DNA of 64,000 nucleotides, taken from assembly GCF_000372465.1 (NCBI RefSeq), contig NZ_AQUZ01000005.1, positions 124,001 through 188,000 of the forward strand, written 5' to 3'. Of the stretch, positions 50,384 to 59,057 are shown piece by piece (within the stretch, counting starts at the first letter, position 1; each line of letters begins with the position of its first letter). A program made the translations under genes and the position numbers. The stretch is from Kribbella catacumbae DSM 19601. GTDB taxonomy: Bacteria; Actinomycetota; Actinomycetes; Propionibacteriales; Kribbellaceae. The notes under the pieces were generated by a model. The model saw only the letters and a list, made by a program, of their open reading frames with translations, was not told the DNA's origin and searched no databases.

Positions 50384-51187
50384 ATGGATGACGAGGTGTT
50401 CCGGGCGCTGGCCGACCCGAGTCGCCGGCAGCTGCTGGACAGCTTGAACCGGCGCAACGGTCAGACGCTGAGTGAGCTGTGCGAGGGGCTCGACATGGCC
50501 CGGCAGTCGGTCAGCAAGCACCTGGCCGTCCTCGAGGGCGCCAACCTCGTCACCACGGTCCGGCGCGGCAGGGAGAAGTTGCACCACCTGAACGCCGAGC
50601 CGATCAACGCCATCGCCGATCGCTGGATCAACCAATACGACCGCCGGCGGGTGCAGTTGTTCGCCGACCTGAAGACAGCATTGGAGACCGAACCCGTGAG
50701 CGACAACGACTTCGTCTACACGACCTACATCAAGACCACGCCCGAGCGGCTGTGGCAGGCACTCACCGACCCCACTTTCACCAAGCAGTACTGGGGTGTG
50801 CAGTTCGAAACCGACTGGAAGGTCGGCTCACCGATCGACTGGGTGATGGGCGACGTCACCATGTCCGGGCCCGGCCAGGAGGTGCTCGAGTACGACCCGT
50901 ACCGCCGGCTCGCGTTCACCTGGCACCACATCACCCCGGAGTTCGCCAAGGCGGTCGAGATGACTCCCGAAATCCAGGCCAAGACCGCTGCCGAACCGCT
51001 CTCGCGGGCGAGCTTCGACCTCGAGCCGGCCGGCGACCAGGTGAAGCTGACCGTGATCCACACCGGGTTCGAGCCCGGCAGCGAGCTCCGCGCAATGGTC
51101 GGCGAAGGCTGGATCAGCCTGATCTCCGACCTCAAGTCCTTCGCGGAGTCCGCCCCAGAGCTGAACCCAGCCGAGAAGGTCAGCTAG
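50384..51187 (+). CDS. ArsR-type HTH fused to SRPBCC (AHSA1-like) domain
   Basis: Fusion protein of 267 residues. Residues 1-95 are an ArsR-like winged helix (VFRALADPSRRQLLDSLNRR, then ELCEGLDMARQSVSKHLAVL). Residues about 105-262 are a START/SRPBCC hydrophobic-cavity domain of the AHSA1 type, with IKTTPERLWQALTDPTFTKQ and the ending GEGWISLISDLKSF. In other genomes these are often two adjacent genes, so this is a one-protein ligand-responsive repressor. I use ATG 50384 with GGAG 5 nt upstream; an ATG at 50369 lies inside the palindrome. No metal-binding Cys pair of classical ArsR is seen. Confidence 0.88.
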   Translation: MDDEVFRALADPSRRQLLDSLNRRNGQTLSELCEGLDMARQSVSKHLAVLEGANLVTTVRRGREKLHHLNAEPINAIADRWINQYDRRRVQLFADLKTALETEPVSDNDFVYTTYIKTTPERLWQALTDPTFTKQYWGVQFETDWKVGSPIDWVMGDVTMSGPGQEVLEYDPYRRLAFTWHHITPEFAKAVEMTPEIQAKTAAEPLSRASFDLEPAGDQVKLTVIHTGFEPGSELRAMVGEGWISLISDLKSFAESAPELNPAEKVS

Positions 51188-51194
51188 CTTGCGG

Positions 51195-53309
51195 TCAGGG
51201 TCGTCGGTGGATAAGTAGTGGCAGTACCGCGGCCGCGCCGGACTCCCGGAGCTTGGCGCTGGCCACGGTGATCGGCCACTGGGAAGACGACGCGTCGACT
51301 ACCAGCAATACTGACCGTTCGGTGATCGCCTGGGCGGTCGCCGGGTCGACGGAGACGCCCTCTCGCCAGACTTTGGCTTCCTCTGCCGAGGAGAGGTCGT
51401 CGGTGAAGGCGGAGCCGTCGACCGTCAGCTCGGCTCGCTCCAGCCGGCCGATCTCGGCCAGGTGGTTGGCCACCTCGGCCACCAGTTGGCGGTGACCGGC
51501 GGCCGGGAGGGTCACCACGACCTCGGGGCGGCGAGACCACGCGTCGCGCCAGCGGGAGAGCGCGGCGACGCACCCCACCTTCAAGGTGTCGAGGGCGGCT
51601 GGGTCCGGATCGGAGCTGAACACCGACCGGATGACCTCGCGCCACTCAGGTGCGTCCGCATAGACGATGCTGCGGCCCGGCTCGGCCATCAGGCCCGGTG
51701 GGATGCGGCCCTTCGCACCGAAGGCGCCGCCCGGCCACATCTTGCGGGGCTCCAGGACATGGGTCTCTCCACGCAGCAACCGCGTGATCGCCTGCACGGT
51801 TTCCGGATCGGGCCTCGCGGTCAACGGATCGGGCAACAGGCCCAGGCAGACCGAGCACCGGCCGCACCGCTCGGCGGACGGGTCGTCCAGAGACTCCTGG
51901 AGAAGTTGCATGAGGCAACGTTCGCCGCGGGTGTAAGCGCGCATGATGTCGGCCTCGCGCCGCCGTACCGCGACGATGCCGTCGTAGTGGGCCGCGTCGA
52001 AGCTCCAGTCCGTGGCGGTTCGCACCCAGCCGCGCTCCACTCGCTCGACGGCACCGTCGACCGCGAGCTGCTTGAGCATCAGCTCGACGCGGCCCCGACG
52101 CAGACCGGTCTCCGCCTCCAGCGATGGCACGGTCGCCGGCTCGTCCGGGCCGTAGGCCTCCAGCCCGCGCAGCAACCGGTTCACCTGGTCAGGCACCGGG
52201 ATCGTGGCGGTGGCGAAGTAGTCCCACACGCCGGCATCCGCATCGGACGGCAGCAGGGCCACCACCGCATGGTCGATGCCACGCCCGGCACGACCGACCT
52301 GCTGGTAGTACGACACCGGCGACGGCGGCGAGCCGACGTGCACGACGAATCCGAGGTCAGGCTTGTCGTATCCCATCCCGAGAGCCGACGTCGCGACCAA
52401 TGCCTTCAACTCGTTGCCCCGCAGGGCGTCCTCGAGCCGCTCGCGCTCCCCCGCCTCTAGACCACCCGTGTACGCCGCGACTGGGACCGCCGCGCCATGA
52501 ACCTCTTGAATCGCCGCGGCCAGCCGCTGCGCATCAGACACAGTCAACGTGTAGACGATGCCCGAGCCCGGCAACTTCGGCAGCTGGTCGACCACCCAAG
52601 CGAATCGGTCCAACGGCGACAACGCGTCGACCACGGACAGCTGCAGACTCGACCGGGCCAGCGGACCACGCAGTACCAGCGTGGACTCGCCCAGCTGGTG
52701 CGCCACGTCATCGGTCACTCGCGCGTTCGCCGTCGCGGTCGTCGCGAGCACGGGCGTCTGTGGGTTGAGCTTCTGCAGTACGTCGGACACGCGACGGTAG
52801 TCCGGCCGGAAGTCGTGACCCCAGTCCGAGACGGCATGCGCCTCGTCGATCACCAGCAGACCGATCTGCCCGGCCAGTCCATCCAGCACTCGCCGGCCGA
52901 AGCCCGGGTTGGCCAGCCGCTCCGGGGACACCAGTAGTACGTCGATCGCGCCCGAGCGCAAGTCGCTCTCGATCCCTGACCAGGCATCGACATTCGACGA
53001 GTTCAGTGTCGCCGCCCGCAGACCGGCCCGGGCGGCGGCGGCCACCTGGTCGCGCATCAACGACAGCAAGGGTGAGACCACCAACGTCGGCCCGGCGCCT
53101 TCGGATCTACGAATCGCAGTCGCCGCCCAGTAGACAGCCGACTTGCCCCAGCCGGTCGCCTGGACAACCAGCACTCGCGCATTCGGCTCGCACAGCGCCG
53201 CGACCGCAGTCTCCTGGTCGCCCCGCAGCCGCGCGCCATCGCCGGCGATCGCGCGAATCACTCCCGCGGCAGTCGTCGCCCGATCATCCGAAAGCTCGAT
53301 GTCACCCAT
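51195..53309 (-). CDS. recQ: RecQ family ATP-dependent DNA helicase
   Basis: Superfamily 2 helicase of 704 residues. Motif I is VVQATGWGKSAVYW, motif II LLVIDEAHAVSDWGHDFRPD, motif III ATTATANARV, and motifs V-VI include ATSALGMGYDKPDLGFVVHV and QQVGRAGRGIDHAVVAL. The zinc-binding region follows (RGERCLMQLLQESLDDPSAE, then RCGRCSVCLG). Instead of an HRDC domain the C-terminus carries a further domain of about 200 residues (SIVYADAPEWREVIRSVFSS and the ending SGAAAVLPLLIHRR) that looks like a phosphoribosyltransferase-type fold common in actinobacterial RecQ-like proteins. ATG 53309 is taken as start; the ribosome binding site is weak. It converges on the ArsR fusion gene with 7 bp between. 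Confidence 0.9.
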   Translation of the reverse strand: MGDIELSDDRATTAAGVIRAIAGDGARLRGDQETAVAALCEPNARVLVVQATGWGKSAVYWAATAIRRSEGAGPTLVVSPLLSLMRDQVAAAARAGLRAATLNSSNVDAWSGIESDLRSGAIDVLLVSPERLANPGFGRRVLDGLAGQIGLLVIDEAHAVSDWGHDFRPDYRRVSDVLQKLNPQTPVLATTATANARVTDDVAHQLGESTLVLRGPLARSSLQLSVVDALSPLDRFAWVVDQLPKLPGSGIVYTLTVSDAQRLAAAIQEVHGAAVPVAAYTGGLEAGERERLEDALRGNELKALVATSALGMGYDKPDLGFVVHVGSPPSPVSYYQQVGRAGRGIDHAVVALLPSDADAGVWDYFATATIPVPDQVNRLLRGLEAYGPDEPATVPSLEAETGLRRGRVELMLKQLAVDGAVERVERGWVRTATDWSFDAAHYDGIVAVRRREADIMRAYTRGERCLMQLLQESLDDPSAERCGRCSVCLGLLPDPLTARPDPETVQAITRLLRGETHVLEPRKMWPGGAFGAKGRIPPGLMAEPGRSIVYADAPEWREVIRSVFSSDPDPAALDTLKVGCVAALSRWRDAWSRRPEVVVTLPAAGHRQLVAEVANHLAEIGRLERAELTVDGSAFTDDLSSAEEAKVWREGVSVDPATAQAITERSVLLVVDASSSQWPITVASAKLRESGAAAVLPLLIHRRP

Positions 53310-53457
53310 ACCAACGACCCTAGTCGCCAGCACCCCCACTCCGTTCGCCCCCACACACAACCTGTGGACAACTCACCCCTCCCACCCCGCGCAGTTCAGC
53401 AATCCCCCCACCGTGCACTCCGCTCCGCCGCCGTAGGGGTTCACCCCTCATGCCGGG

Positions 53458-53666
53458 CTTCGCCCTTCGTACGGGGCTTCGCCCTTCGTGCCGGGCTTCG
53501 CCCTTCGTGCCGGGCTTCGCCCTTCGTGCCGGGCTTCGCCCTTCGTGCCGGGCTTCGCCCTTCGTGCCGGGCTTCGCCCTTCGTGCGGGGCTTCGCCCTT
53601 CGTGCGGGGCTTCGCCCTTCGTGCGGGGCTTCGCCCTTCGTGCGGGGCTTCGCCCTTCGTGCGGGG
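53458..53666. repeat. 19-bp tandem array, 11 copies
   Basis: Eleven head-to-tail copies of CTTCGCCCTTCGTGCSGGG start every 19 bp from 53458, with partial copies on both sides. Copy 1 has TACGGGG, copies 2-6 GCCGGG and copies 7-11 GCGGGG, so two homogeneous blocks are visible. Each junction makes the small palindrome GGGCTTCGCCC. Because 19 is not a multiple of three the array reads in all frames. This is a candidate variable-number repeat. Confidence 0.92.
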
Positions 53667-53690
53667 CTTCGCCCCCTGCCCCACCAACAG

Positions 53691-54015
53691 GCGAACCCCA
53701 CAAGGAGGAGCCAACCCCACGGCCGAGACGCGAAGCACGCACAGCCGCGACGCCAGCCAAACTCGTGGCCGAGGCACCCCAGCGTGTACTTCGCCCCTCC
53801 TACGGGGCTTCGCCCTTTGTCAAAACAGGGGGCGAACCCCACAAGGAGGAGCTAACCCCACGGCCGAGACGCGAAGCACGCACAGCCGCGACGCCAGCCG
53901 AACTCGTGGTCGAGGCACCCCAGAGCGTGTACTTCGCCCCTCTTGTGGGGCTTCGCCCATTGTCAGAACAGGGGGCTAACCCCTGCAGGAGGGGCGAACC
54001 CCACGGAGGAGATGC
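53691..54015. repeat. 142-bp tandem duplication
   Basis: A unit beginning GCGAACCCCACAAGGAGGAG and running through ACGCGAAGCACGCACAGCCG to a GGGGCTTCGCCC segment starts at 53691, again at 53832 (period 141) and, degenerate and truncated, at about 53975. The two full copies differ at only a few positions. The embedded TTCGCCC is the same as in the 19-bp array, so both probably grew from one sequence. Confidence 0.85.
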
Positions 54016-54092
54016 GGAGTACGCACATTGCGAGCGCGGGCGGTGCGGAAGTGGGTGGGTGTGTGTGTGGGTGGCGCAGGGTGGGTGCCGGG

Positions 54093-54572
54093 TTAGCGGC
54101 AGTTGCCCGGGTGGCAGGGGTTGCCGGCGGGGTCTACCAGGCGTTGGGGGCCGGGGCCTTTGGTTGCGAGGACGTCGTACGGGTTGGCTAGGCCGCAGCG
54201 GTCGAGGGAGAGGCAGCCGCAGCCGACGCAGTCCTTGAAGTCGTCGCGGAGCTGCTCCAGTTGCACGATCCGCCGGTCGAGCTCGGTCTGCCAGCACTGC
54301 GAGATGTGTTCCCAGTCCTGTCTGGTCGGCGTCCGGTTGTCCGGCAGCAGGGCGAGGATCGCGGCCACCTCGCCGAGCGGGATGCCGACCCGCTGCGCGA
54401 TCCGGATCATCGCTACCCGGCGCAGGGTGTCGCGCTTGTACCGGCGCTGGTTGCCCGACGTACGGCGGCTGATGATCAGGTTCTGCCGCTCGTAGAAGTG
54501 CAGCGCCGAGATCGCCACCCCGCTGCGCTCGGCCAGTTGCCCGACCGTCAGTTCGCCCGGTTCGATGTCCAC
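54093..54572 (-). CDS. soxR: Redox-sensing regulator SoxR
   Basis: MerR-family regulator of 159 residues that senses redox-cycling compounds through a [2Fe-2S] cluster. The helix-turn-helix is LTVGQLAERSGVAISALHFY with ERQNLIISRRTSGNQRRYKR. The four cluster cysteines are all present, Cys115, 118, 120 and 126, in DCVGCGCLSLDRCGLANPYD. In actinobacteria SoxR mostly controls genes for quinone- or pigment-modifying enzymes and exporters. The gene follows the MFS gene (51 bp) on the same strand, so the MFS protein may be its target or partner. The C-terminus has an extra Cys pair (NPCHPGNCR). Confidence 0.95.
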   Translation of the reverse strand: MDIEPGELTVGQLAERSGVAISALHFYERQNLIISRRTSGNQRRYKRDTLRRVAMIRIAQRVGIPLGEVAAILALLPDNRTPTRQDWEHISQCWQTELDRRIVQLEQLRDDFKDCVGCGCLSLDRCGLANPYDVLATKGPGPQRLVDPAGNPCHPGNCR

Positions 54573-54623
54573 TCGTCGTCCTCCCGCTCGAACCTCAACT
54601 AATGTCGAGGCTAGCCGAAGGAT

Positions 54624-55895
54624 TCACGCCACAGGGACCCGGCGCCCGATACTCGCCGACATCAACGCAGCGCCCGCGCACAGTCCACCCGCGAGGTACC
54701 AGGCCAGGTTGTAACTCCCCTGGGCATCCCGGATCACTCCGGCGCCGGTGGCCGCAATCGCAGCGCCGATTTGGTGGGAAGCGAAGACCCAACCGAACAC
54801 GATCGGCCCATCCACTCCGAACCACTCCCGGCACAGCGCCACCGTCGGCGGCACCGTCGCCACCCAGTCGAGCCCGTAGAAGATGATGAACACCCAGACG
54901 CTCGGCTCCGCGGTCGGGCCGAGCAGCGAGGGCAGTACAAGCAGTGACAGCCCCCGCAGCGAGTAGTACGCGATCAGCAGGTACCGCGGATCCCAGCGAT
55001 CCGTCAGCCATCCCGACAGGATCGTGCCCGCCACGTCGAAGATCCCTACCAGAGCAAGCAGCGACGCCGCAGTCGTCGGCGGCATCCCGTGGTCGTGCGC
55101 GGCCGTCACGAAGTGCGTGCCAATCAACCCGTTCGTGGACGCACCACAGATCGCGAATCCCCCGGCCAGCAACCAGAACACAGGCTGATGCATTGCCGAC
55201 CACAACGCAGTCAGAGCCCGTACTGCGCTGTTGCCGGTCGCCTCGACCCGCTGTCCCGCAGTACTCCCCTCGGGAGCGCCATAAGCCCTGAGCCCGACAT
55301 CACTGGGGTAGTCGCGCAGGAACAGCAGCACCAGCGGTACTACGGCCAGCGCGGCGCCAGCCGCAACCAGCGCCGGCACCCGCCACCCGTACGACGTCGC
55401 CAGCCGAGCGATCAACGGCAAGAAGATCAGCTGCCCAGTCGCGCCGGCGGCGGTCAGGATGCCGGTGACCAGTCCACGGCGCTCCACGAACCAGCGTCCA
55501 GTGATCGTTGCGACGAACGTCATCGACATCGACCCGGTGCCGACGCCGACGAGCAGCCCCCAGCAGAGCAGCAGCTCCCAGGCCGAGTCCATGAAGACGG
55601 TGAGACCGCTGCCGAGCGCGATCAGGACCAGCGCGCCGCCGACGACTTTGCGCAGTCCGAGACGGTCCATCAGCGCCGCCGCGAACGGCGAGATCAGGCC
55701 GTACAGCAGCAGGTTGATCGACACCGCCGACGAGATCGTCGCGTGCGACCAGCCGAACTCCTCGTGCAGCGGATCGATCAGCACGCTCGGTACGGACCGG
55801 AAGCCCGCCGCGCCGATCAAGGTGATGAAACCGACGGCAGCGACGGGCCAGGCGCGATGCCAGCGGACCGTCTTCTTCTCCAGAATCTGTGTCAC
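54624..55895 (-). CDS. MFS transporter
   Basis: Permease of the major facilitator superfamily, 423 residues, twelve helices. Motif-A-like loops are AALMDRLGLRKVVGG between TM2 and TM3 and GWLTDRWDPRYLLIA at the equivalent point of the second half. It has the monocarboxylate-transporter-like (OFA/MCT) feel in RSVPSVLIDPLHEEFGWSHA. GTG 55895 is used as start; the frame continues 18 codons upstream into the divergent regulator's promoter. It precedes soxR on the same strand and diverges from the GlxA-type regulator; either could control it. Confidence 0.85.
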   Translation of the reverse strand: MTQILEKKTVRWHRAWPVAAVGFITLIGAAGFRSVPSVLIDPLHEEFGWSHATISSAVSINLLLYGLISPFAAALMDRLGLRKVVGGALVLIALGSGLTVFMDSAWELLLCWGLLVGVGTGSMSMTFVATITGRWFVERRGLVTGILTAAGATGQLIFLPLIARLATSYGWRVPALVAAGAALAVVPLVLLFLRDYPSDVGLRAYGAPEGSTAGQRVEATGNSAVRALTALWSAMHQPVFWLLAGGFAICGASTNGLIGTHFVTAAHDHGMPPTTAASLLALVGIFDVAGTILSGWLTDRWDPRYLLIAYYSLRGLSLLVLPSLLGPTAEPSVWVFIIFYGLDWVATVPPTVALCREWFGVDGPIVFGWVFASHQIGAAIAATGAGVIRDAQGSYNLAWYLAGGLCAGAALMSASIGRRVPVA

Positions 55896-55965
55896 CAGGC
55901 GAGTTTGCCGGAGCTCCTGCCGACGAAACAGTGGCCAGACCGCCACCATGTGTCAAGATGTGGCC

Positions 55966-56940
55966 ATGGCTCACCAAATCACCCCACACCGGGTCGCGGT
56001 GCTGGCCCTGGAGCCCGTCGTCGGCTTCGACCTCACCATCCCGCCGACCGTGCTCGGCGAAGCGACCACAGCGGACGGCACACGTCTGTACGACGTACGG
56101 ATCTGTGGACTGCAGACAGCCCCGATCCGGGCCGGCCTGGGGTTCAGCTTGATCCCCGACCACGGCGTGGAGGCACTCGCGGAGGCCGACACGGTGATCA
56201 TCCCGGGGACGTACATCAAGCAGCCGCGGTACGAAGGTAAGCTGCCGGACGACCTGGCCGCGGCACTCGCCACGATCCGGCCGGGCACCAGGATCGCGTC
56301 GATCTGCACCGGCGCCTTCGTGCTCGCCGCGGCCGGACTGCTCGACGGCCGGCCGGCGACGACACACTGGAAGCGTGCCGACATGTTCCGCGCGCTCTAC
56401 CCGAAGGTCCAGCTCGACGAAGACCTGCTCTTCATCGACGATGGTGACATCATCACCTCGGCCGGGCTCGCGGCCGGCGTGGACCTCTGCCTGCACCTGA
56501 TCCGCCGCGACTTCGGCAGCGAGGTCGCCAACCGCGCGGCCCGGCACTGCGTAGTACCGCCGTGGCGCGACGGTGGGCAGTCACAGTTCATCGAACGGGT
56601 CGTGCCGGACGAAGGCACCGAGGGCACCGCACCAACGCGGGCCTGGGCGCTCGAACGCCTGGAGCAGGAGATCACCCTCGGCGCGATGGCCGCGCGGTCC
56701 AGAATGAGCGTCCGGACCTTCAGCCGCCGCTTCAAAGCAGAGACCGGCCAGTCACCCGGCAACTGGCTCCTGCAGCAACGCGTCCGGCACGCTTGTCACC
56801 TGCTGGAGACGACCGGCCTCTCGATCGATCGCGTCGCCGAAGCGTCCGGCCTCGGCACGGCCGCCTCGCTGCGCCACCATCTCCGCAGCGAGGTCGGCAT
56901 CCCTCCCCTTGCCTATCGCAAAACCTTCCGCAGCGCCTGA
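55966..56940 (+). CDS. GlxA family transcriptional regulator (DJ-1/PfpI + AraC)
   Basis: AraC-family activator, 324 residues. The N-terminal DJ-1/PfpI-like amidotransferase domain covers about 1-180 with the conserved Cys in IASICTGAFVLAAAGLLDGR and THWKRADMF. The C-terminal AraC helix-turn-helix pair is LGAMAARSRMSVRTFSRRFK and LSIDRVAEASGLGTAASLRH. The ATG at 55966 begins family-like sequence; ATG 55948 is in frame and possible. It diverges from the MFS gene with a 70-bp gap, a common arrangement for regulator and target. Confidence 0.92.
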   Translation: MAHQITPHRVAVLALEPVVGFDLTIPPTVLGEATTADGTRLYDVRICGLQTAPIRAGLGFSLIPDHGVEALAEADTVIIPGTYIKQPRYEGKLPDDLAAALATIRPGTRIASICTGAFVLAAAGLLDGRPATTHWKRADMFRALYPKVQLDEDLLFIDDGDIITSAGLAAGVDLCLHLIRRDFGSEVANRAARHCVVPPWRDGGQSQFIERVVPDEGTEGTAPTRAWALERLEQEITLGAMAARSRMSVRTFSRRFKAETGQSPGNWLLQQRVRHACHLLETTGLSIDRVAEASGLGTAASLRHHLRSEVGIPPLAYRKTFRSA

Positions 56941-56959
56941 AGCATCAGACACTGAATCA

Positions 56960-58087
56960 TCAAACAATGGCCAGCTCGTGCGGACGCTGGTTGAGCGACT
57001 CCACTCCGTCCTCGGTGACGACGACGATGTCCTCGATCCGGGCACCCCAGCGGCCCGGCTGGTAGATGCCCGGTTCGATGCTGAACGCCATGCCTGGCTC
57101 GAGAATCAGCTCGTTCCCGCCAACAATGTACGGCTCTTCGTGCACGTCGAGGCCGATCCCGTGTCCGGTCCTGTGGATAAAGAACTCACCGAAGCCTGCA
57201 GCCGCGATCACCTCGCGCGCCGCCGCGTCGATCGACTCCGCGCTGACGCCTGGCCGCACGGCGTCGACCGCTGCCTGCTGGGCCAATCGCAGTACCTCGT
57301 ACGTCACCGCCACGTCGGCGTCGCGCGGTTCCCCGACGGCGTACGTCCTGGTGGAGTCCGAGTTGTAGCCCTCGGCGATCGGGCCGCCGATGTCGACCAC
57401 CACCACGTCGCCTGACTCGATCACGCGGTCCGACAACGAGTGATGCGGACTGGCACCGTTCGGGCCACTGGCGACGATCACGAAGGCCGCTTCCGTATGT
57501 CCCTCCTCGACGATGGCCGCGGCGATATCCGCGCCGACCTCCGCCTCAGTCCGCCCGGCCCGCAGCCACTCTCCGACGCGCGCGTGCACCCGGTCGATCG
57601 CGGCCCCCGCCTTGCGCAGGGCATCGACCTCTGCCGCGTCCTTGCGCATCCGCAGCTCCCGCAGGATCGGTCCGGCGAGTACCTGCTCGGCCGCAGGCAA
57701 GGCCGCCCGCAGCGCGAGCACGTGCAGCGCCGGGGTGAAGTCGCTGACCGCGACGCGATCGGGTTTGCCGAGCCGCTCGGCGGCCACGGCGTACGGGTCG
57801 TCGCCGTCGGCCCAGGTGAGCACCTCGATGCCGAGCTCGCTGGTCGGTACGTCGGCGAATCCGGGCGCTTCGAGCTTGGGCACCACCAGCGCAGGCGGGC
57901 CGTCGGCGGGGATGACGAGGGTGGTCAGGCGCTCGAACGAACCGCCTTCGCGGCCGAGCAGAAAGCGCAGGTCGGAGCCCGGCGCGATCAGCAGGCCGGT
58001 ACCGGCGGCGGCTTCCTTGGCGCGCGCCAACCGGGCACGCAGTACGGCGGAATCGGGCGCTGGCTGGTGCGAGGATCGACGTGACAT
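56960..58087 (-). CDS. M24 family metallopeptidase (Xaa-Pro aminopeptidase type)
   Basis: Creatinase/prolidase-fold peptidase, 375 residues. The N-terminal domain (about 1-140) is followed by the pita-bread catalytic domain. The five metal ligands are visible: Asp in VVVDIGGPIAEG, Asp in NSDSTRTYAVG, His in HRTGHGIGLDVHEEP, Glu in FSIEPGIYQPG and Glu in ARIEDIVVV. It would release N-terminal residues before proline or hydrolyse dipeptides with C-terminal proline. It stands alone, converging on the GlxA-type regulator gene and divergent from the hydrolase operon. ATG 58087. Confidence 0.93.
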   Translation of the reverse strand: MSRRSSHQPAPDSAVLRARLARAKEAAAGTGLLIAPGSDLRFLLGREGGSFERLTTLVIPADGPPALVVPKLEAPGFADVPTSELGIEVLTWADGDDPYAVAAERLGKPDRVAVSDFTPALHVLALRAALPAAEQVLAGPILRELRMRKDAAEVDALRKAGAAIDRVHARVGEWLRAGRTEAEVGADIAAAIVEEGHTEAAFVIVASGPNGASPHHSLSDRVIESGDVVVVDIGGPIAEGYNSDSTRTYAVGEPRDADVAVTYEVLRLAQQAAVDAVRPGVSAESIDAAAREVIAAAGFGEFFIHRTGHGIGLDVHEEPYIVGGNELILEPGMAFSIEPGIYQPGRWGARIEDIVVVTEDGVESLNQRPHELAIV

Positions 58088-58208
58088 GGGTCCGACTCTA
58101 GGTCAGTTTCAGAGACCGGGGTGGTGGGGTGGGGAAGGAATCAGAAACTGTCCGAGGCACTTGTTAGAACTGTGCCCTGCTGGATCGGCACTGCGAAAGG
58201 GCACCACG

Positions 58209-59048
58209 ATGACGCTCCACCACGTCACTCACGGCGAGGGCACTCCGGTGCTCGCGTTGCACGGCTGGACTCCCGATCACCGCCTGATGACCGGCTGCCT
58301 CGAGCCGATCTTCGCGGCCCGCCCCGGGTACCGACGGCTCTACCCGGACCTGCCAGGGATGGGCCAGAGCCCAGCCGGAACGATCGACAGCTCGGACGGC
58401 ATCATGGCCGCCCTCCGGGAGTACATCGATGCCGAGATCGGTGCGGAGCCCTTCGTCCTGATCGGTGAATCGTACGGCGGCTATCTGGCCCGCGGCCTGG
58501 TCGCCGAGCGGCCGGACCAGATCCTCGGCCTCGGACTGATCTGCCCGATCGGGCAGGCCCTGGATCATGCCGACCGGACCGTGCCCGACCACGTCGTGCT
58601 GGAGTCCGATCCAGCCGTGATCGCGACCCTGACGCCAGAGCAGGTCGAAGACTTCACCGGGATCGCCGTGCTGCAGACGGCGGAGATCCTCCGGCAGTAC
58701 CAGGAGGACATCGAGCCGGGCCTGAACGCGGCAGATGTCGAGGCGATGGCCAGGATCCGCAAGAACTGGGCGCTCACGATCGCGCCGGAGAGTGGTCCGA
58801 CCTACACCAGACCCTCCCTGATCCTCTGCGGCCGGCAGGATTCGAGCACCGGCTTCGAGGATCAGTACCCGCTGCTCCCGCATTACCCGCGCGCCTCGTA
58901 CGTCGTACTGGACCGTGCCGGGCACAACCTCCAGCTCGAGCAACCCGCGCTGCTCGCGGCGCTGATCGGCGACTGGCTCACGCGGATCGCCCGGGAGACC
59001 GGACGAGACTCCCCAGAAACTCTGCCCAGTGCGGCTACCAGCCGGTAA
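58209..59048 (+). CDS. Alpha/beta hydrolase
   Basis: Alpha/beta-hydrolase of 279 residues. The oxyanion region is LALHGWTPDHR, the nucleophile elbow GESYGGYLARG (Ser in G-E-S-Y-G), the acid is probably Asp in CGRQDSSTG and the His in DRAGHNLQLEQP. These make it a complete catalytic triad of the proline-iminopeptidase/esterase-like group. ATG 58209 starts with the first beta strand. The SDR gene follows after 9 bp and an acyl-CoA synthetase after that, so the three probably form an operon for breakdown or modification of a lipid-like ester. Confidence 0.88.
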   Translation: MTLHHVTHGEGTPVLALHGWTPDHRLMTGCLEPIFAARPGYRRLYPDLPGMGQSPAGTIDSSDGIMAALREYIDAEIGAEPFVLIGESYGGYLARGLVAERPDQILGLGLICPIGQALDHADRTVPDHVVLESDPAVIATLTPEQVEDFTGIAVLQTAEILRQYQEDIEPGLNAADVEAMARIRKNWALTIAPESGPTYTRPSLILCGRQDSSTGFEDQYPLLPHYPRASYVVLDRAGHNLQLEQPALLAALIGDWLTRIARETGRDSPETLPSAATSR

Positions 59049-59057
59049 TGTCGAGGT

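Larger units (their letters stand above)
53310..54092. other. Repeat-filled gene-free region between recQ and soxR
   Basis: No gene is supported in these 783 bp. Several long open frames exist on both strands but only because the repeats have no stops; their products are strings of the repeated peptides (for example GFALRAGLRPSC). The region holds a 19-bp tandem array and a larger 142-bp duplication, listed separately. Confidence 0.8.

Noticed and set aside
53458-53666. CRISPR array
   Set aside because: Units are directly adjacent with no unique spacers and no cas genes are in the window.
53450-54238. Long frames on both strands across the 19-bp array
   Set aside because: They exist because the repeat lacks stops in all frames; the products are simple repeated peptides.
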